A DNA stretch of 64,000 nt. Source: a virus. The position numbers were made by a program, and so were the translations under genes. The notes beneath the pieces are model-generated. The model was not told the origin of the DNA. It saw only the letters and a program-made list of their open reading frames with translations, and ran no database searches. The stretch covers positions 29,579-93,578 of IMG/VR virus record IMGVR_UViG_3300031576_000016. One strand, 5' to 3'. The first letter of the stretch is position 1, and each line of letters opens with the position of its first letter. Of this stretch, positions 33,601 to 41,058 are shown piece by piece.

Positions 33601-36222
33601 CGGCCGTTTTCGACGCGGCACAACGCGAAGTTCATGTCGCATTACCAGGACCCTACCCTTCACTGCTCAGTTGACCGTTACTCATTGGACCCCTGGAAGG
33701 ACTACAATGATATCGAAGCATTCCTATGGGGTGAGGAATATGAGGGGCTTCACGCATATCGACGTGGTGTTCGTAGAGATGCTCGTGCTGTCGGGCTCCG
33801 TGCGCCATTGGTCATGAGCGGCTGGGGTTACGATACCGATGGTAGGCCAACTCCACGTCTCGAAGGCGTTATTGTTGGCATTAGTGGTGGCTGTCCATAT
33901 GTCGTTTATAGTCCAGGGCACGGTCTCGCTAGTGGCTATAAGCTTTTCATTTCCGAATCGAGCAACACCACAATCAACGACCGCGAGTGGCCGGTCACAG
34001 TTATTGATGCTGACTACTTTGAGCTTACTGGCTCTTGTGTCAGTCCGGATGATAGCAGTAGTAGTTATAGCGGGTCGGAATCGTGGTCTTCTAATAGCTC
34101 ATCGAGTTCTGTTTCAGCTTCTTCTGATTCGTCGCTGAGTTCTTCTTCGACTTACTCTTCGAGTTCTACTTCAAGTTCGAGTAGCTCTGCTTCGAGTGAC
34201 AGTGACTCTTCCGCTTCGAGTATGTCCGATGCGTCCTCGGGCTCTACTGGTAGCAGCGAGTCGTCCTCCAGTGTACTCAATACGTCCGAGTCCAGCTATA
34301 CACAGAGCAGTAGTTCGTCCTGGAGCACTTCGAGCGATTCGTCGTCTACGTCGCTTTCGTCTTCGTCCGACTCCAGCTTCAGTTCGGTGAGCAATGCGTC
34401 TTCTGATAGCACCGAGTCACAAAGCTCTCTGTCTGAGTCGTCGTTGTCAAAAGAGACAACGTCACTTGGTATCTGGGTTGCTCTCGATTGGGAACCGGGC
34501 ACGCTATATCATTCGGAAAAGTGGAAGACAGGACCATACGATGCGATGTGGGACGCAAGGCGTGGCGTGTGGACTTCGCACGATATCGTGAAGGGCGTAG
34601 CCTCAAGCGCAATCCCTGGCGATATGGGAGGCGCAGCCAATGTCGTTGTGTGGCATAATCACGATGAAGCCACGTCATGGACTATGCAGTGTTGGAACTG
34701 GATGGAAGAAGATATTCCATCGGGCGCAAGGGTCTACTGCATGTACAATGTGGTGGATAATAGGTGGTATGCGTTCAGTAGCTCGGTCCCGGAGGAAGAT
34801 ACTTCGTCTAGTAGCTCACAGAGCAGCCAATCCAACTCGTCAGAGTCTTCCAGCACTCTATCGTCCATATCAAGTTCGACTGAGTCTTCCGCATCATCAC
34901 CAAGTGGATGTGGAGACTGCTACGCATTGCCTGACTGCTGGGCAGTTACTTTTGATGGCCTGGTCAATAGAAATTGTCAAGGGGATTCGTCCAGTAGTAA
35001 TGTGTACTTTGAGCCGGGCTCGGAAGTGCCAAATGGCTGCGGTCAATTCAATGATACGTTCGTCATGGAACGAACCGCTTTCTGCCAATGGGACTCAAAT
35101 CCAATTTGGACTGGATGCGGTGCTGACCCGCGACAAGTTCGACTTGAGTATGGCGTAGACCCAGATGGCATTTCTCCGGATATTGGTTGGTATCTTTGGA
35201 TTCCGGGCTCCAGTGTTCTAAGTGAAGTCGTCTACTTCATGGAAGAGGACCTATGGGATTGCACCGGCGTGAATATGATGGTGCAACTCAGAACTGCACC
35301 ACCGTTAGATGTTGATTGTAAGCCTTGGCCGCTTACTGTCATAGTTTCAGCTGTTTCCTGCTTTGACCTTGACTCTAGCAGTTCGTCGTCATACTCTTCT
35401 AGTTCGTCTTCATCAAGCTACACACAAACGAGTTCGTCTTCGCCTTCGAGTTCTAGTTCCGATTCGACATCTGCCTCATCTACGTCTATGTCGAGTTCGA
35501 CGCAAAGCTCTGGGTCTGAAAGCTCTGTATCAGAATCGTCGTCTAACTCAACATCTTCGGCATCGTCTGTTAGCTCGATGTCTGAAAGCTCAGCGTCGGA
35601 ATCAACAGCATCATCTGATTCGACTTCGTCGGGCTCGTCAAGTTCTTCGTCGAGTTCGCAAAGTTCGCAATCAGAATCCTCGGCGTCTGAGTCCTCAAAT
35701 TCAGAATCTACTGCGTCGTCTCATAGCACTGATTCTTCGTCCACGGCCTCTTCTACGAGTTCAGCATCGACGGTTGTCTCAAATTCGTCCTGGAGTAGCA
35801 CATCGTCAAGTCTAGCAAATTCTGAATCTAGTCAATCCGTTTCCGGTGAAGGATGTATCCTCTACGGACCGCCGGCTACGGTATCGAATGGTTGGCTAAG
35901 ACTTCAAAAATATGGCGTAAGCGTGGTTGATGGAGAACTTGTTTGTGTCAATTCGGGCTTTGACGAAATTTATGTGTGTTGCAATAATGGTGAAGACAAC
36001 AGTAGTTCGAGTTCGCATAGCATCTCTTCGCCGAGCAGCTTGACAAGCGGTAGTTCGCAGAGTCGTTCTGGCGGACATGATTTTGATAATCCTCATAGCA
36101 TCCGTGGCAACATACAACTTGCTTTTGTGCCTTCTGAAGCCAACGAAGCCAAAAAAGTTTTCATTGGCATTGTGCCGATGGCAAACGTAGAATTTGATGA
36201 CGATGAGTCGTCAGGAGTATAA
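30685..36222 (+). CDS. Tail hub/tip protein with serine-rich linkers and Cys-rich domains
   Basis: A 1,845-residue protein. The N-terminal ~350 residues (SASVLELIQQICEDAQCDF; DGLPTYEAVCVD) look like a baseplate hub or tail-tip domain. Two copies of a small beta module of the kind often annotated FCCH-like occur near residues 353-430 (PIVVTTAEPHLFTTGTKVTV) and 1,056-1,117 (VVYSPGHGLASGYKLF). After residue 1,120 come four serine tracts (about 1,124-1,256, 1,373-1,407, 1,563-1,720 and 1,773-1,794) separating small domains: a Trp-rich one (1,258-1,368), a Cys-rich one (1,408-1,560; GCGDC, NGCGQFN, FCQW) and a short one (ILYGPPATVSNG). The layout suggests a hub that extends flexible, surface-exposed receptor-binding or carbohydrate-bearing arms. 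Confidence 0.7.
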   Translation: MPFTRTTFLGASIRGFNTAIGWNGQQSTLTVQLVVDPLNGDVFNPPPVGTPIYFQVGYFYFFGLLQKWEKKNDKDGLPTYEAVCVDPKEILDGAQVILGGYSGTTTGIPNLYNAFGFWESTGFGNSYTNESGMPWFRAMSALTTMANTFGGTPFGGPLNFRGYTYSLDLSRLPVPPSYYRVGNVSASVLELIQQICEDAQCDFTVELFGYQIRIRTVSRFAQPPLGTINAITSTNWGGTVVRSNSGLECRNELTTAFLVGGDVNTLYETQGIVQFWGYDLAGSPLTGTDTYFWYPRMVLNPPAPAYAVDAKKRFPVPVISATRPADWDAYRWPDPAPTGPGTQNGYIWARKSLRITAATNATPIVVTTAEPHLFTTGTKVTVAGCLGNTAANGAAWVITYRTATSFSLDTSAGNGNYTGSGTVIWDTVGAGIPAGVVNIGRFTWSNQRQGGELLQGESMTLNATAVAGILGSTTYDCSTFEMRCAQANMESWSSYMHAVRPDMAQRIGLTSRVRNMHPVEGVVLPRDAFNDDAAAVQRRQLMAVQGDLAQKEVAMWQFVKSRADEFMGKKFLVGLPFILQAQDPETLHLKSSYKVTDAGYLPEGATPLGLTSLNEDTFKTQDGRFKAFVKFDNLVGADFEKISAQGTVVENNVLFMDVQVQPNIVFAPAPSAVVTLSGPLLDKVDSGVTGDMSIIAAILQMNPPQAQQVLQAGQQGTVGVRCSPRTRNPAAIAVPLQSNIMTYGPWWAVGAPGKVKFEHDQGLTPWNYGSYTNMANAGLARVGTIISTMQVSEAGTIELAGAPMRPMGGMFSLGDVLSANGPNMTNMDVNYNTNGVTTSFHFKTYTPRFGVFTKGYTERLKKLGQTAQELRRAMRLSFKEQQEVQTAQGEAARTNRRFLEGAPPAVLRESPSELFVARLFHDPNGGATRVGVAVTTTKEGLEFVNAATDGIRDAKADEAYQSTAAMDLAGLFRPFSTRHNAKFMSHYQDPTLHCSVDRYSLDPWKDYNDIEAFLWGEEYEGLHAYRRGVRRDARAVGLRAPLVMSGWGYDTDGRPTPRLEGVIVGISGGCPYVVYSPGHGLASGYKLFISESSNTTINDREWPVTVIDADYFELTGSCVSPDDSSSSYSGSESWSSNSSSSSVSASSDSSLSSSSTYSSSSTSSSSSSASSDSDSSASSMSDASSGSTGSSESSSSVLNTSESSYTQSSSSSWSTSSDSSSTSLSSSSDSSFSSVSNASSDSTESQSSLSESSLSKETTSLGIWVALDWEPGTLYHSEKWKTGPYDAMWDARRGVWTSHDIVKGVASSAIPGDMGGAANVVVWHNHDEATSWTMQCWNWMEEDIPSGARVYCMYNVVDNRWYAFSSSVPEEDTSSSSSQSSQSNSSESSSTLSSISSSTESSASSPSGCGDCYALPDCWAVTFDGLVNRNCQGDSSSSNVYFEPGSEVPNGCGQFNDTFVMERTAFCQWDSNPIWTGCGADPRQVRLEYGVDPDGISPDIGWYLWIPGSSVLSEVVYFMEEDLWDCTGVNMMVQLRTAPPLDVDCKPWPLTVIVSAVSCFDLDSSSSSSYSSSSSSSSYTQTSSSSPSSSSSDSTSASSTSMSSSTQSSGSESSVSESSSNSTSSASSVSSMSESSASESTASSDSTSSGSSSSSSSSQSSQSESSASESSNSESTASSHSTDSSSTASSTSSASTVVSNSSWSSTSSSLANSESSQSVSGEGCILYGPPATVSNGWLRLQKYGVSVVDGELVCVNSGFDEIYVCCNNGEDNSSSSSHSISSPSSLTSGSSQSRSGGHDFDNPHSIRGNIQLAFVPSEANEAKKVFIGIVPMANVEFDDDESSGV
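34054..34452 (+). repeat. Serine-rich tract 1 in tail hub/tip
   Basis: About 130 codons, mostly serine with scattered Thr, Asp, Glu, Ala and Tyr. All six serine codons are mixed, so the tract is not a simple DNA microsatellite and the amino-acid composition itself seems to be maintained. Confidence 0.85.
34801..34905 (+). repeat. Serine-rich tract 2 in tail hub/tip
   Basis: About 35 codons, mostly Ser with Gln, Asn, Glu and Thr, joining the Trp-rich domain to the Cys-rich domain of the hub/tip protein. Confidence 0.8.
35371..35838 (+). repeat. Serine-rich tract 3 in tail hub/tip
   Basis: About 155 codons; the longest tract. Units such as SSESSxSES and SSSS interleave with Ala, Thr and Met. 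Both AGY and TCN serine codons occur throughout. Confidence 0.85.
36001..36066 (+). repeat. Serine-rich tract 4 in tail hub/tip
   Basis: A short tract (SSSSSHSISSPSS and onward) before the final beta segment of the protein. Confidence 0.7.
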
Positions 36223-36225
36223 ATT

Positions 36226-36858
36226 ATGTCAGTGCCAATCATTGTCACATATCAGGGCGAGCAACTAGCTCTCCGAAAAATGTTTCAGTTGAATGACGGC
36301 GGCGTTGGTTACGGCGCTGCGTTCTTCCTGATTCGACTGTTCACCAACAACATCGTCCCAACAAAAGACCATATTTGGAGTGATTTTACAGAAGCCGCTT
36401 ATTCTGGCTACGCAATCGAAACATTTGCTCCTGGCAACTTTACGATTCCAGCCACGGTTGACGGCTTGACATTTACTGTAGCTGACAAAGCGATGTTTCA
36501 GCACAATGGCGGTGCCACAGCAGAAGTTGTCTACGGATGGCTCATGGAGTACGCTTGTCCTGGCTACCCAAGCGGAAGTATTGCAACGCCTACTTTTCGG
36601 CACTTGGTTTGTGCCCAACGTTTTGCTGAGCCAAAAACAATGGCTGCCGTCAGCGATATTATCATCGTTGATTTGAAGTATTACGCTTGCATTGCTTGTC
36701 CAGAAGACCCGGAGAGTTACGGCAACCTATCTTCTCTGTCTCGGTCTTCAAGTTCAAGTTCTTCTTCGTCTAGCTCTTCTAGCACTTCGAGTTCTTCTAG
36801 CTCGACTGCTTCTAGTGATTCTTCATCCGCATCGTCGGAATCATCATCGGTTTTGTAA
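36226..36858 (+). CDS. Small virion protein with serine-rich C-terminal tail
   Basis: A 210-residue protein with AGGAG at good distance, 3 bases after the hub/tip stop. Residues 1-165 form a globular domain (AAFFLIRLFTNNIVPTKD, EAAYSGYAIETF, VVYGWLMEYA), the pattern of a common small phage virion protein found near tail fibres. Residues from about 169 to the end are almost pure serine with a few Thr, Ala, Asp and Glu (nt 36,733-36,855), matching the linkers in the hub protein. It may form part of the same tip or fibre structure. Its stop abuts the first glycan gene. Confidence 0.65.
   Translation: MSVPIIVTYQGEQLALRKMFQLNDGGVGYGAAFFLIRLFTNNIVPTKDHIWSDFTEAAYSGYAIETFAPGNFTIPATVDGLTFTVADKAMFQHNGGATAEVVYGWLMEYACPGYPSGSIATPTFRHLVCAQRFAEPKTMAAVSDIIIVDLKYYACIACPEDPESYGNLSSLSRSSSSSSSSSSSSSTSSSSSSTASSDSSSASSESSSVL
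36733..36855 (+). repeat. Serine-rich C-terminal tract
   Basis: About 40 codons, over 75 percent serine, ending the 210-residue virion protein. Serine codons are mixed (TCT, AGT, AGC, TCG, TCA and TCC). Confidence 0.85.
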
Positions 36859-37533
36859 ATGGCACACATCATCATTCCGGCTCGTCTTCATTCTGTTCGC
36901 TTCCCTCGCAAGTTGCTCGCGCACTTTCGCGGCAAACCAGTTCTCCAGCATACTTGGGAGGCCGCTAAAGCGACCGGCTTAGATGTTGCAATAGCTACGG
37001 CTGATACGGAAATAGCCGAAGCTGCGCTTCGGTGGGGAGCCGAGGTCTACATGACTGGCAGATATAAAGATGGCACCAGCCGCGTAGCGGCTCTTGCCGC
37101 AACTCTCAATTTGGAGTGCGTTATCAATTTGCAAGGAGACGAGCCAACCGTCAAACCGGAAGATTTGCTAAGACTCGCCGAGTTCATGCGGACTCATCAC
37201 GAGTATTATATGGTGACTCTGGCTGCACCATTCGGATTTGGCCAAAATTACGACGACCGCAACCTAGTCAAGGTGACATCAGCCGGTTACCGAGCCCTTT
37301 ACTTCAGCCGGGCTCCAATCGAAGGTGCCATGAAACACGTCGGTGTGTATGGGTTTCATTGCCCCATCCCGCCACGAGATGAGCAATCACCACTGACGAT
37401 TGCCGAAGGTCTCGAACAAATGTTTTGGCTTGAAAGCGGCGTGCGTATCGGTGTCTTGAAAGTGGACGAGCCAACTTACGCGGTGGACGTTCCCGAGGAT
37501 TTGAAATGGTTAGAGACCCACGCGAATGCGTGA
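36859..37533 (+). CDS. kdsB: CMP-Kdo/CMP-sugar synthetase (KdsB-like cytidylyltransferase)
   Basis: A 224-residue protein of the 3-deoxy-manno-octulosonate cytidylyltransferase family, which joins CTP to Kdo or a related acidic sugar to give the CMP-sugar. Motifs: IIIPARLHSVRFPRKLL near the N-terminus (nucleotide-binding loop), DGTSR, and INLQGDEP (family signature with the metal-binding aspartate); the C-terminal VDEPTYAVDVPEDL also fits. It is slightly shorter than the usual ~245-250 residues. It starts directly after the tail gene stop without a clear SD and overlaps the next gene by 28 bases. Substrate (Kdo, sialic or another nonulosonic acid) cannot be told by eye. Confidence 0.85.
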   Translation: MAHIIIPARLHSVRFPRKLLAHFRGKPVLQHTWEAAKATGLDVAIATADTEIAEAALRWGAEVYMTGRYKDGTSRVAALAATLNLECVINLQGDEPTVKPEDLLRLAEFMRTHHEYYMVTLAAPFGFGQNYDDRNLVKVTSAGYRALYFSRAPIEGAMKHVGVYGFHCPIPPRDEQSPLTIAEGLEQMFWLESGVRIGVLKVDEPTYAVDVPEDLKWLETHANA

Positions 37534-38534
37534 ACCTTGGGCCAATCATAGGCACCAGGATATTTTCCGGCGGCGGGGCTGAAGCAGTTCATGCTTGCAA
37601 AGACCAGTCCATCAAAGAGACAACCTGGCCTCAGTGCGAGAAGTGTCCACTCTTCTGCACATCGGCTGCCACAACGCCAAACAACAAGCCAAAAAAGACC
37701 AAGGTTGCACCGGAGCCGCCTACAGGCTTGATTGTGAATCAGGCCAAGCAGGTCATGCCGCTTGCGAATACTTGGTCCAATGGCCATATCTTCCTGACTC
37801 TGTCCGGGCCAAGCCTGAAGCTTGTGCCACCGGAGGCCATGACAGAGCGCGGCATCGTTTCGTTCGGCGTCAACAACTCGGCAACTGTCATTCGTCCTAC
37901 ATTCTGGACCTATGGCGACAAGGGCGACAAATTCCACAACGTTATCTGGGAAGACCCGGGCATCATCAAATTTATGCCGGTACGCGGCTGGCATAAAAAG
38001 CATCCGCATATGGTTCGTAACAAGAACTCGGACGGAAGCTTCGCGACAACAGATAAGCAGGGAAGGTTCATGCCAGGCGTGCTGGGCTATGAACGCAACG
38101 CCGTCTTCAACCCTGCCGTGTGGCTTCATGAACCAACCTGCAATTGGGGCAACTCCAAGAAGGCTGCTGAAGAGAATAAGCTGCCCCACATTCTAAACAT
38201 CATGTTCGTCGTATTCCGCCTGAGCTATTACCTTGGTTTCCGACACATATATCTCTTGGGCTGCGACTTCAATATGGTCGTGGACCAGCCTTATGCGTTC
38301 GACGAGAACAAGAATCCGGGGGCCTGCACCAGCAATAACGGCACGTACCTCAAGCTCAACTATATGTTTTCCCTGCTGAAACCACATTTCGATGAGGTCG
38401 GCCTTCAAGTGTTCAATTGCACGCCAGGGTCCGGTTTCCGAACTTTTTCACAACTGCCATTCAAGGAGGCAATGGACAATGCCAAACGAAACGTCCCCGC
38501 AACCATCGACACCAAGGGCTGGTATGATTCGTGA
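37506..38534 (+). CDS. DUF115/GT42-like glycosyltransferase
   Basis: A 342-residue protein; GAGGA lies about 6 bases upstream, inside the end of the cytidylyltransferase gene. Motifs FLTLSGPSLKL, GVNNSA and LGFRHIYLLGCDFNM follow the scheme of DUF115/MptE-like proteins and of GT42 sialyltransferases (GPSL, RCN, ALGYKEIYLSGIDF). An N-terminal cysteine cluster (about residues 8-51, including CEKCPLFC) is extra and could bind zinc. Because the preceding gene makes a CMP-sugar, a CMP-sugar-dependent transferase is an attractive reading, but the donor is inferred. Confidence 0.6.
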   Translation: MVRDPRECVNLGPIIGTRIFSGGGAEAVHACKDQSIKETTWPQCEKCPLFCTSAATTPNNKPKKTKVAPEPPTGLIVNQAKQVMPLANTWSNGHIFLTLSGPSLKLVPPEAMTERGIVSFGVNNSATVIRPTFWTYGDKGDKFHNVIWEDPGIIKFMPVRGWHKKHPHMVRNKNSDGSFATTDKQGRFMPGVLGYERNAVFNPAVWLHEPTCNWGNSKKAAEENKLPHILNIMFVVFRLSYYLGFRHIYLLGCDFNMVVDQPYAFDENKNPGACTSNNGTYLKLNYMFSLLKPHFDEVGLQVFNCTPGSGFRTFSQLPFKEAMDNAKRNVPATIDTKGWYDS

Positions 38535-38739
38535 CCATGTTGCGAAGGTAACCAGTGCCAACAACTATATGGTTGTGACTTACGTGTTGGTAGACGGTGT
38601 CCTCAAGATGAACCGTTTCACCAGCAACTTTCCCAAGGGCGATTTCAATCGCTCGTTGACCCTGCTCCAGAACAACCTGACAGAGGAACTGGAGAAGGAC
38701 CAGATGAAGGTAAAAAATGATGAGCCGAAGCCTGGATAA
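38479..38739 (+). CDS. Small protein, unknown
   Basis: An 86-residue protein whose start at ATG 38,479 is supported by AGGAGG at 38,464-38,469. It overlaps the end of the previous gene by 56 bases and the next by 23 bases. The middle (NYMVVTYVLVDGVLKMNRF) is strand-rich and the C-terminus is helical and charged. Tight overlap implies coupling within the glycan operon; no function is recognised. Confidence 0.55.
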   Translation: MPNETSPQPSTPRAGMIRDHVAKVTSANNYMVVTYVLVDGVLKMNRFTSNFPKGDFNRSLTLLQNNLTEELEKDQMKVKNDEPKPG

Positions 38740-39061
38740 GGTTTGGGGCGTGGACCACACGCTCTACAGTTCCGGCGTTGCCGAACTTCATGTCCTTGAG
38801 ATGAAGAAGGGCGGCTACACATCCAATCATCTTCATCGTGTCCGCGCCAGTTACCTTCGAGTTATCGAGGGGGTGCTGAAGGTCAAGATTCACTATGACC
38901 ACCTGGTCATTACCAGGGCTCTGGAAATCGGGCAAGACATCACTATTCCGCTGGGGTATATCCACCAGCTTGAAGCGGTTACCGACTGCAAGGTGTTGGA
39001 GCTATACGAACCGAATCAGGATGGTGACATTGAGCGGTTCGACGAAGGGGGCGTGAAGTGA
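38717..39061 (+). CDS. Cupin-fold protein (sugar isomerase-like)
   Basis: A 114-residue single-domain cupin. It has the conserved beta-barrel motifs: a first motif with SNHLHRVRASYLRVIEGVLKV (HxH and glutamate spacing for a metal site) and a second with IPLGYIHQLEAVTDC. This type is close to the cupin half of mannose-6-phosphate isomerase/GDP-mannose pyrophosphorylase enzymes and to small sugar epimerase-like cupins. Location between glycosyltransferase genes supports a role in sugar metabolism. It ends with GTGA overlapping the next start. Confidence 0.72.
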   Translation: MMSRSLDKVWGVDHTLYSSGVAELHVLEMKKGGYTSNHLHRVRASYLRVIEGVLKVKIHYDHLVITRALEIGQDITIPLGYIHQLEAVTDCKVLELYEPNQDGDIERFDEGGVK

Positions 39062-39744
39062 TTGACTTCACAACCTTTCTTGCCGTCGATAGGCACCACC
39101 TAAAGGAGCTTCGTCATGTGTGGCCTGGGTGGATGCGGTATCGGCCTGAGCTACTGCAACGGCCGCTCATCATTGCTCGCGATGCTCCCATAGCTCCAGC
39201 GGAGCTTGACTTCCTCGAACATCCGAACATGAGGAGCTATGCCTGGAACTATGATGGTGACCAGCGCCGCAAGATGCTGGCAAGCTTTGTGCTGCTGGCT
39301 CCGCGCGTGGTGCAGACACCGTGGTTCCTGAAGCTTGATACGGATGTGATTGCCACACAAGCAAACGCTTCGTGGTGCAGTGAGGATTTGATAGCGGGCT
39401 CGCCAGCGTTTGTGTCGAATCCGTGGGGTTACACAAAGCCGGCCACAGCTATCAATACTTTGGACGATTGGGGAGATACGGTTCCGGAGCTTGCCAAGTT
39501 TGGACGATTGAAACTACCGTTCGACCCAACTGCCACACTTGTCAAGACTCCGGGACGGATTATCTCCTGGTGCTTCTTCGGACGCACCGATTGGTGTTCG
39601 TGGGCAGCCGGCCTATGCAACTGCAACCTTCCTGTTCCGAGCCATGACACATACCTCTGGTATGTCGCTCGACGCAGCGATGCCAAGTTCACAACCGTCA
39701 AAATGACAACCTTCGGATGGTCGCATCAGCGACTGAAAGTCTAG
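39058..39744 (+). CDS. Glycosyltransferase-like protein with DxD motif
   Basis: A 228-residue protein with a GTG start overlapping the cupin stop. FLKLDTDVIA provides a DxD-type nucleotide-sugar/metal site after a Rossmann-like N-terminal half; SWCFFGRTDW and PSHDTYLWYV further on resemble acceptor-site segments of GT-A enzymes. It is shorter than most family 2 transferases. The acceptor and sugar are unknown. It lies 1 base before the GT25-like gene. Confidence 0.6.
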   Translation: MIDFTTFLAVDRHHLKELRHVWPGWMRYRPELLQRPLIIARDAPIAPAELDFLEHPNMRSYAWNYDGDQRRKMLASFVLLAPRVVQTPWFLKLDTDVIATQANASWCSEDLIAGSPAFVSNPWGYTKPATAINTLDDWGDTVPELAKFGRLKLPFDPTATLVKTPGRIISWCFFGRTDWCSWAAGLCNCNLPVPSHDTYLWYVARRSDAKFTTVKMTTFGWSHQRLKV

Positions 39745-39745
39745 C

Positions 39746-40459
39746 ATGTTCTCGGAAGTCGTATGTCTATTGGTTGACAAACGGTGGGGACGCAGGAAAA
39801 TTATTCAAAACCAGGTTCGTTACTACCTTGGCATAAAGCCTCGCTTCTTTGTGGTTGGAAACGGCGAGATACTAAGTCAAGAGACATATGACCGCATAGA
39901 TACGCCTATCCCGGCGACAATCGCGCAAAGTGGCGAAAAGTGGCTACGTTTGCCGCATTCCTACAATGCGTTCTTATGTTTTCAGGAGATTGTCCGAGCA
40001 GCCAAGCAGCTTGGCCAAGAGAGTATTTTGTTACTCGAAGACGATGCCATTTTTGTCGATGATTTCAGCCAATCCTTTGAAAGGGCGAAGTCGGATATTG
40101 AGAAATTGGAAATCCCCTGGGATATTTTCTACCTCGGCGGCAGCCACAGGGCTGCCCGCACACTGCCTCTAACAGAGAACCTGTTCCGCGTCAATGGCAC
40201 AGCCTGCTTTCATGGTGTCGCACTGAGGAATACTGTCTACGACTCTATTTTGAATTTGCCGATGTGCGGACCTATCGACTTTGTTACGGCTCAATGCTTA
40301 CACTCCAAATGCGTAACCGTTGCCGCCTGGCCGAACCTGATTATCCAAACACGCGGCTGGAGTTTCTGTGAGGAACGTCGGGTGTGCCGACATGGGAGAT
40401 GGTTCACTAAAGGTCGGGTAGTTTATACTCTGGAGGAGCTAGGTGTCACAACATCATAG
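39746..40459 (+). CDS. GT25-like (LPS galactosyltransferase family) protein
   Basis: A 237-residue protein with the layout of family 25 transferases: an N-terminal VVCLLVDKRWGRR strand/loop, SYNAFLCFQEI, the acidic ILLLEDDAIFVDDF metal site, DIFYLGGSHRAAR and CGPIDFVTAQCL. A clear paralogue sharing all these segments lies on the other strand at 51,048-51,716. It ends inside the start of the methyltransferase gene (17-base overlap). Confidence 0.72.
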   Translation: MFSEVVCLLVDKRWGRRKIIQNQVRYYLGIKPRFFVVGNGEILSQETYDRIDTPIPATIAQSGEKWLRLPHSYNAFLCFQEIVRAAKQLGQESILLLEDDAIFVDDFSQSFERAKSDIEKLEIPWDIFYLGGSHRAARTLPLTENLFRVNGTACFHGVALRNTVYDSILNLPMCGPIDFVTAQCLHSKCVTVAAWPNLIIQTRGWSFCEERRVCRHGRWFTKGRVVYTLEELGVTTS

Positions 40460-41018
40460 AATCTTGGCTCGGGTCCTCAAACAGATTTGCCGCCGTCAGC
40501 AGCAGGTGCTGGGTGCAGAGATAGGCGTCTACAAAGGCGACCTGTCCCTTTCTCTGCTCACCGCTTTCCCCAACCTGCATCTTCACCTGGTTGACATATG
40601 GAAGGCAGTGCCGGCCGATTCCGCATACGCTCTGAGCGGCGATGGCGCGGCCAAGCAGAGTGAAGACGAGCACCTGGCCAACAAGCTGGAGACGCTCCAG
40701 AAGATTGAGCCGTTCAAGGACCGTGCTACTGTCTGGCACTGCACATCCGCAGAAGCCGCCCACGGCCTCATCACTCAGGGCTCGAAGGGCAAACTCGACT
40801 TCGTATTCATCGACGGCGACCACACCAAGGCAGCCGTCGCGCATGACATCCTGAAGTGGTGGGCTGCCGTCCGCAAGGGCGGGCTTATCACAGGCCACGA
40901 CTACGGGCACCGTCGCCACACTGGTGTCAAAGAGGCAGTGGATGAGTTTGTCAACAAGCACAAGCTCAAGTTCCACGTTGGCCGGGCAAGCGTGTGGGTC
41001 ATTCAAAAGCCGACCTGA
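40443..41018 (+). CDS. Class I SAM-dependent methyltransferase (Methyltransf_24-like)
   Basis: A 191-residue protein with GTG start and GGAGGAG upstream. The SAM-binding motif I is LGAEIGVYKGDLS, the acidic end of beta-2 is HLVDIW, and FVFIDGDHTKAAVAHDI matches the conserved segment of the family 24 fold; GGLITGHDYG follows. Such enzymes methylate sugars or glycans in surface-polysaccharide clusters. The acceptor here is unknown. Confidence 0.78.
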   Translation: MSQHHRILARVLKQICRRQQQVLGAEIGVYKGDLSLSLLTAFPNLHLHLVDIWKAVPADSAYALSGDGAAKQSEDEHLANKLETLQKIEPFKDRATVWHCTSAEAAHGLITQGSKGKLDFVFIDGDHTKAAVAHDILKWWAAVRKGGLITGHDYGHRRHTGVKEAVDEFVNKHKLKFHVGRASVWVIQKPT

Positions 41019-41034
41019 CAAAAGACAAACAATT

Positions 41035-41051
41035 CCCTTCGGTCGGAAGGG
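41035..41051 (+). promoter_or_regulatory. Hairpin overlapping a ribosome-binding site
   Basis: CCCTTC (41,035-41,040) pairs with GAAGGG (41,046-41,051) around a GGTCG loop. The 3' arm contains the GGAAGGGG that serves as SD for the GTG at 41,059, so folding could mask translation initiation. Confidence 0.4.
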
Positions 41052-41058
41052 GGGTGCG

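Noticed and set aside
34054-36855. Serine tracts as simple DNA microsatellites
   Set aside because: All six serine codons and several other residues are interspersed, and no short DNA unit repeats exactly.
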